From NCBI GenBank assembly GCA_030765055.1, contig CM060947.1:224370625-224434624 (forward strand): a DNA stretch of 64,000 bases. Direction: 5' to 3'. The first letter of the stretch is position 1, and each line of letters starts with the position of its first letter. The notes under the pieces are model-generated. The model worked only from the letters and a program-made list of their open reading frames with translations. It was not told where the DNA came from and ran no database searches. The translations under genes and the position numbers were made by a program. This stretch comes from Mantis religiosa. Its lineage: Eukaryota > Arthropoda > Insecta > Mantodea > Mantidae. Positions 59,401-64,000 of the stretch are shown piece after piece.

Positions 59401-59956
59401 TTTTAATGTAGCAGTAAGTGTAAATATAGCAGCTGTCATTCGATTCTATATAAAAATAAACAAACACAGCAAAATATGCTGGTACAGTGCTTCTTAAAAG
59501 TAAAATTTACAACAGTTCAAGAAAAAGTATGCTTATGGATTTCCTTTGTTCTTATGTAAAATGTCCAAGTATAAGGAAACGTTAACTTATGTTTTAATGC
59601 TTATGAAACATAGCTGGCAAATTTAAATTTATGTTTACTTTCTATGCTACATGTATAAGCAGGGAAAGTATTGCATTCTACCCGTTGTTCTCATTTCACT
59701 GTAAATATTGCTAAGATTTCTCCTCAACGTAAAAAAGTCATAGTTAGAAGTCGGTCTATGAACATATATCAGAAAACCCAAAACTCATTAAGATACAAAC
59801 TTGGTATTTAATCTCAGCAGCTTTTAAAGCACCTCTAACACGTACATTTTAAAGACATTCTCACCATACTAAACTTTATATGTTCTTGAGACTCCACCTA
59901 CGTAATGAATTATAATATTCGGTTCCAGGGCATTATTATTCTAACTCCAAATACTT
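59401..59956. other. AT-rich spacer
   Basis: It may include the 5' part of the decayed Penelope-like element. Nothing else recognised. Confidence 0.4.
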
Positions 59957-60578
59957 ATATATTTCTATATGATTTTTCTTCATCTAGGCTTACTTTTGTG
60001 TAAAAGAACCCCAAGGACGAAATTCTGGCACACCGGCGGCACTGGTAAGATCTTTGCAATCTCACTGCAGTGATCATTGCGTTTTTGCGATATTGTGACT
60101 GTGGGTTCGTAGAAGTCCAATTTGCCGAAATTTAAATGTTCTTTATTTGCGTAGAAATACACTCCGTAGCAGCAAAATTACATCGCATATCACAACACAA
60201 TCTTCCAAAGTCGATGACAATGAAAACAGCGTTCAATTTACAACACTCTCAGCTGTTTTCTGCTTAGCTTTCGCGACTCACTCACTCACGTTTCACAACT
60301 CATCACTTTCTTAAATACCTCATTCATAATTCTAGACTGTTTTGTACAATCAGTTGATGTTTCTGGAATAAACAAGGCATCTAATGACGTAATCCGAATA
60401 TTCTATCACCTTCCAGAAGTGTGAATCTCTATCTGGGCCTGCAAGCCACTTATCTGTAGCGCTATGTTTATCTGCGTATGCAAGCTCGTTATCTACGTGA
60501 AACCCATCCGTCTGTTGTCTATTTGCGCCGAAACTTTAATGCCCGTTACCGCCACAATATCATTAAAAAGCATAATAT
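59957..60578 (+). repeat. Tandem repeat unit, first copy, carrying a solo LTR
   Basis: Without the LTR and one TSD this unit is about 155 bases. It matches 61269-61424 through CATCTAGGCTTA, CAAGGACGAAATTC, GGCACACCGGCGGCACTG, TAAGATCTTTG, GCAGTGATCATTGC and CATTAAAAAGCATAATAT. Confidence 0.85.
60094..60556 (-). mobile_element. Solo LTR, copy 3 (TSD ATAT)
   Basis: 463 bp from TGTGACTGTGGGTTCGTAG to CGTTACCGCCACA, flanked by ATAT at 60090-60093 and 60557-60560. AATAAA on the minus strand lies at plus 60142-60147, and a degenerate TATA (TATTTAA) near 60309-60317. The uninterrupted tandem copy at 61386-61410 (TTTTTGCAATATCATTAAAA) is the empty site and confirms both ends and the 4-bp duplication. 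Confidence 0.92.
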
Positions 60579-60579
60579 A

Positions 60580-61268
60580 AGGGGCGTCCAGAAAGTAAGT
60601 TCTGTTTCAATTTATCTCTGCTGCAGCTTTTCGATTGCAGTTCCGCATATGCGCGGTAGACGCTCTGTATCAAGGAGAAGAAACGTGCGCCATTGTGAGG
60701 TCACTGTCAGCCACGTACGCTTTTTTGTGCTTGTTTACAATGTCGGTGTTAATTGAAAATCCCCCCCGCTTGTGAAATCAGATCAGTGATTCGTTTTCTG
60801 AATGCTAGGAAAGTGAAACCAATTGAAATTTATCGGCAAATTTGCAATGTCAAAAGGCGTTGTGTTTCTTCACGACAACGCACGATCACACACTGAAAAT
60901 GCGACGAAAAACACCCAACAGGGATTTGGCTGGGACGTTTTTGACCACTCCCTGTACAGTCCTGACCTCGCTCCTAGCGACTTTCATCTGTTTTTGCATC
61001 TCAAATCTTTCCTTGGTGGTCAACACTTCAACAATGACGAAGAGCTGAAAGAAAATGTTTCCAACTGGTTGAAGACACAGGCGGCAAACTTCTATGAAGA
61101 AGGTATACAAAAACTTGTGCCTCGCTATGACAAATGCCTGCAAAATTTCGCAGTTATATCGAAAAGTAGTTCAAGAGTTGTAGAATTTTGTGCAATAAAT
61201 AATTTTTCTGTACCTGTACACAATTTAATTTTATTACCAAACAGAGCTTACTTTTTGGACGTACCTCT
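60580..61268 (+). mobile_element. Internally deleted mariner (689 bp) between tandem units
   Basis: The left end AGGGGCGTCCAGAAAGTAAG and the right end (minus strand) AGAGGTACGTCCAAAAAGTAAG are imperfect inverted repeats flanked by TA (60578-60579 and 61269-61270). The insertion lies exactly at the junction of two tandem repeat units. Confidence 0.9.
60739..61180 (+). pseudogene. Mariner transposase with large internal deletion
   Basis: The start MSVLIENPP is followed, after a frameshift, by IRSVIRFLN-like and KVKPIEIYRQIC residues (N-terminal helix-turn-helix). The sequence then jumps to SKGVVFLHDNARSHTENATK (second Asp), YSPDLAPSDFHLFLHLKSFL (third Asp, 34 residues later) and EEGIQKLVPRYDKCLQNFA. 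The middle with the first catalytic Asp is deleted. The longest frame is 60823-61314. It belongs to a different mariner group from the 39-kb and 51-kb copies, judging by sequence and ends. Confidence 0.88.
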
Positions 61269-61424
61269 TATCTTTCTCTATCATTTTTCATCATCTAGGC
61301 TTAATTTTATGTAAAAAAGAACCTCAAGGACGAAATTCCGGCACACCGGCGGCACTGATAAGATCTTTGAAATCTCATTGCAGTGATCATTGCATTTTTG
61401 CAATATCATTAAAAAGCATAATAT
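61269..61424 (+). repeat. Tandem repeat unit, second copy (uninterrupted)
   Basis: A 156-base unit running from TATCTTTCTCTATC to CATTAAAAAGCATAATAT, the empty-site counterpart of 59957-60578. The unit matches no coding family I recognise. Confidence 0.85.
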
Positions 61425-61439
61425 TTAATCGATCTTTCA

Positions 61440-61690
61440 CACTAGTCGTGTGTAGGCTAAGATTTGGTTAGTCAGACTGAACAATTCAGTGCCACGGCCG
61501 GGATTTGAACCACGCATCTCCCGGTCTCCACCCGGCTGCTCTTAGCCATTGGGTCAACATGGTCAACACGCCGTCATGACATTAAATTCTCCAAATTACT
61601 CGTATTTTTCCCGGTAAACCTCTACTAGGAGATCCTTAGTTGGAATACCGGCCGTGGCATAAACCTTTTCTGTCTATCTATCCAAATCTA
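61440..61690. mobile_element. Foldback element, copy 4, right arm mostly deleted
   Basis: The left arm runs from CACACTAGTCGTGTGTAGGC through TCAGTGCCACGGCCGGGATT and GGTCAACACGCCGTCATGAC to TTTTTCCCGGTAAACCTC. The right arm keeps only about 70 bases (AGGAGATCCTTAGTTGG, CCGGCCGTGGCATAAA, ATCCAAATCTAAGCTAA). The left arm shows the family's outer end, an inverted match to the CTAGTGTGG tails of copies 1 and 2. Confidence 0.78.
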
Positions 61691-61771
61691 AGCTAAATCT
61701 TTTTTTATTTTGGGTATCTTTGGTTTGGAAGTATCATTTACAGGATACCATGGTTAGGTTGCGTACATTGC

Positions 61772-62075
61772 GAGCATGTGTCGGTCTTCAGTTGTTAATA
61801 AACAATCACGAAATGAAGATAAATTTAGAGCCCTTCTAAAACACTACTGGAAACCAATCTATAAAGCCCTGCCTCAGCTCGAAGAATGTGTGAAGTGGAA
61901 GAAGCAAGTGTCGTTAGTGATCGTGTAGCACAACGATTGTTCCAACGCTTCAACAATGGAGATGAAAACACTAAAGATTTACCACGTTATGGAAGAATTA
62001 AAATATGGAATATTGCGAATATATGCCAAGTTTTGAGAGAAACCCCACAAAAAGTACACATAGGCTTTTAGAAGA
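61772..62075 (+). pseudogene. Mariner transposase N-terminal relic
   Basis: A frame from ATG at about 61777 reads NEDKFRALLKHYWK. After one frameshift near 61885 a 61-codon frame (61886-62071) has VVSDRVAQRLFQRFNNGDEN, DLPRYGRIKIWNIANI and ETPQKVHIGF, the bipartite helix-turn-helix with the GRP-like linker. The catalytic domain is missing and an A-rich low-complexity tract follows directly. Confidence 0.75.
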
Positions 62076-62091
62076 ATTGGTGCATCAAAAA

Positions 62092-62190
62092 TACAAAAAA
62101 AAAAAAATAATAATAATAAAATAAAATAAAAATAAAAAAACTAAATAAAAAATAAAAATAAAAACAATAAATAAATAAATAAAATAAAAT
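62092..62190. repeat. A-rich low-complexity tract (AAAAT/AAT)n
   Basis: About 100 bases of A runs broken by single T or TAA. It could be an expanded retroposon tail, but no body is recognised upstream. Confidence 0.9.
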
Positions 62191-64000
62191 CCACACAGTC
62201 ACAGTATCTGTAGTTTATTGTGCCGCATATCTGTTCAAACACGGATAGTATATGTTTAAACCTATTTTCGTACTTATTGCTGATGTGTGCTCTTAAGTAT
62301 TTAAAACTCTGATATAGTATAATAACTACAGCATTGTTTCTAACAGTATTTTTACCTTGGAAGGCATTGTTTTCGTTTTACTTGTTGAAATTTCAAAATT
62401 ATAGTCCTGAAATAACTTTTGCAACGTATACGCTGCCATTTGCAGTCTTAAGTTTTACTTATATAATACAATATTTCCCCTACTTAGTTAACACTCGCGG
62501 CACAACAGCCTTTTCCGAACCAAAGCTTACCGCCCGGCGGCTGCGCCTCCCCCTCCACCTTTCACAGACGCCATGAATGTGCAGAAGTGGTACATTCTCA
62601 GCTTCCTTGTCTTTCGTCTCTGGTATATGCGTCTTCGCGGTCTGATTTTTCCTACCTACTACACGTGTAGAGATGAGAGAGAGAGAGAGAGATTAAAGCG
62701 GATATTGTACTTTCGAAATTCCAACACAACCGCTGTGCTAGCTATGGGAGAGAATTGGTTTTGACAAAGAAGAATCAACTCGTAGAGTAGTGGTGCTTAA
62801 TTATACACACACGAGTGCATATGAGATTATGTTAATCCTAATCTTCTTTTCTTTACTTTCTTTAAGTGCTTTAGGAAACAGAAATGAAAAAGTGGATGTT
62901 TTCATAAGAAGATAATGCTACCACACACGACGGTAGCGGCTAGATTCATATCCTTCCTTTCTTTACATGACACTGTCGCCTGGTGACAAGTGTGTTACAA
63001 AAAGAAACGCTCCATTTTTTGGGACAGATGAAACATTTGCGCCATATGAAACGAGCTCGGGGACTAGGAAATTCTCCTTTGCTTCTTATCCACAGCGGGT
63101 AAAGTGAAAAGAAAAGAAATGGAACGGTCCGCCGGAATGAAATTATAATATTCCAGTGTGTTGGAGATGAATCGCATTCCACGGTTGCATTTTACAACTG
63201 TGACTCTAGCCAAGGCATGAACGGGATAAAATCCAACAGCTGACGGAATTCATAAAAATGTTTTAATAACTCCTTTGCTCTTCCTGCTCATTTTCATTTT
63301 AACGACGCTCCAGGAATAAGCACTAAATTAAAATGTCGTCATTTTCAATTACTACCTACACTTCCACAGCGAGGGAGGAAAAAGATTTTAATTCCATTAA
63401 AGTATTAACAACCTTTAGTGCTTAAACAAAACAGAGGTGAAACGTTTTAAGCTTGTAAAAGTCCATACAATGATCTTAACAAAGATTATCTGGTTTGTGT
63501 TTATTAACTTCGAAGTTACAATGGCATTTCACTAATACCCTTTATTATTTTATAATTTATACAGGTTTTAGTACGAACTAAGTTTAGTACGGAATCTAAT
63601 TTTATCATCATAATCATTATTAGGCTTGACATGCTTTAACATTTCGATATATTACATCGAAAAGGAATGAAATAAATAGATAAAATAATACTACACGATA
63701 TCTGGGCTTCATAATTCTCAATTACTCAATATTTCCGTTCTCAGAAATCCAGTTAACCTACTCTAAACGAGATTCGAAACCAAATACTTTTGAATATGAA
63801 GTAGACATACAATCCTCCACACAAAAAATATTTTATTATATATTTACAGATTTCAAAATCATACGTAATAAGCTTAAACGCTCATTGGATTAGTAAGCCT
63901 TACGAATTACGCGTTAGCAAGAGCAGCACGTTTACGTGGGTATTATGACTAGAAATATTCTCTTAAATTATGAATAATTTACTAGACTTAATGAATGGTT
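62191..64000. other. Right flank, mostly AT-rich
   Basis: A GC-rich patch at 62500-62572 and a short GA repeat at 62675-62693 stand out. A decayed inverted SINE A piece lies at 63735-63820. No coding frame of note. Confidence 0.4.
63735..63820 (-). repeat. SINE family A relic
   Basis: CCAGTTAACCTACTCTAAACG followed by AGATTCGAAACC and AGTAGACATACAATCCTCC lines up with 4098-4160 of copy 1. Strongly diverged. Confidence 0.45.

Noticed and set aside
1..64000. CRISPR arrays, bacterial operons, rRNA genes
   Set aside because: No regularly spaced short repeats of CRISPR type, no ribosome binding sites with packed genes, no rRNA-like stretch. Composition and repeat content are eukaryotic.

Overview
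The window reads as intergenic or intronic DNA from a large, AT-rich animal genome, most likely an insect. The mix of mariner, hAT, Penelope-like and jockey/RTE/CR1-type elements with many tRNA-derived SINEs would suit a large polyneopteran genome such as a cockroach, termite or stick insect; that placement is inference. No bacterial operon, CRISPR array, rRNA or convincing host protein-coding gene was seen. Almost every open frame with recognisable homology belongs to a mobile element, and nearly all carry stops, frameshifts or truncations.

Layout. 0-5 kb: a minus-strand solo LTR (625-1133), a Penelope-like element (2075-3490) and two SINEs. 5-13 kb: two palindromic foldback elements whose arms carry tRNA-like sequence (5345-5975, 11572-12090), a 5'-truncated jockey-type LINE with poly(A) (7012-8131), a second solo LTR (8375-8915) and more SINEs. 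13-22 kb: two copies of a GC-rich repeat called family D here, one split by a nested SINE, and a decayed CR1/jockey-like LINE (17460-18980). 22.7-26.2 kb: a structurally complete hAT transposon with terminal inverted repeats (TIRs) and a perfect 8-bp target-site duplication (TSD). 27-30 kb: a TG microsatellite, a possible transposase relic and a minus-strand RTE-like LINE. 32-38 kb: SINE and D fragments, then a LINE interrupted by a related minus-strand LINE with a 13-bp TSD. 39-43 kb: a head-to-head mariner inverted dimer split by a SINE, then a third D copy abutting an inverted SINE. 43-58 kb: AT-rich DNA with a TG microsatellite, SINEs, an internally deleted mariner (51621-52522) and a Tc1-like relic. 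58-62 kb: a second, heavily decayed Penelope-like element, a 156-bp tandem dimer invaded by a solo LTR and flanked internally by a mariner, another foldback and a mariner N-terminal relic.

The genes do not form a pathway. The window records successive transposition: SINE into D, SINE into mariner, LINE into LINE, LTR and mariner into a tandem repeat. The most unusual items are the foldback family with tRNA-like arms, the solo LTR whose empty site survives in the neighbouring tandem copy, the D repeats, and the LINE-in-LINE nest at a conserved reverse-transcriptase position. SINE family letters A to F are labels for this window only.
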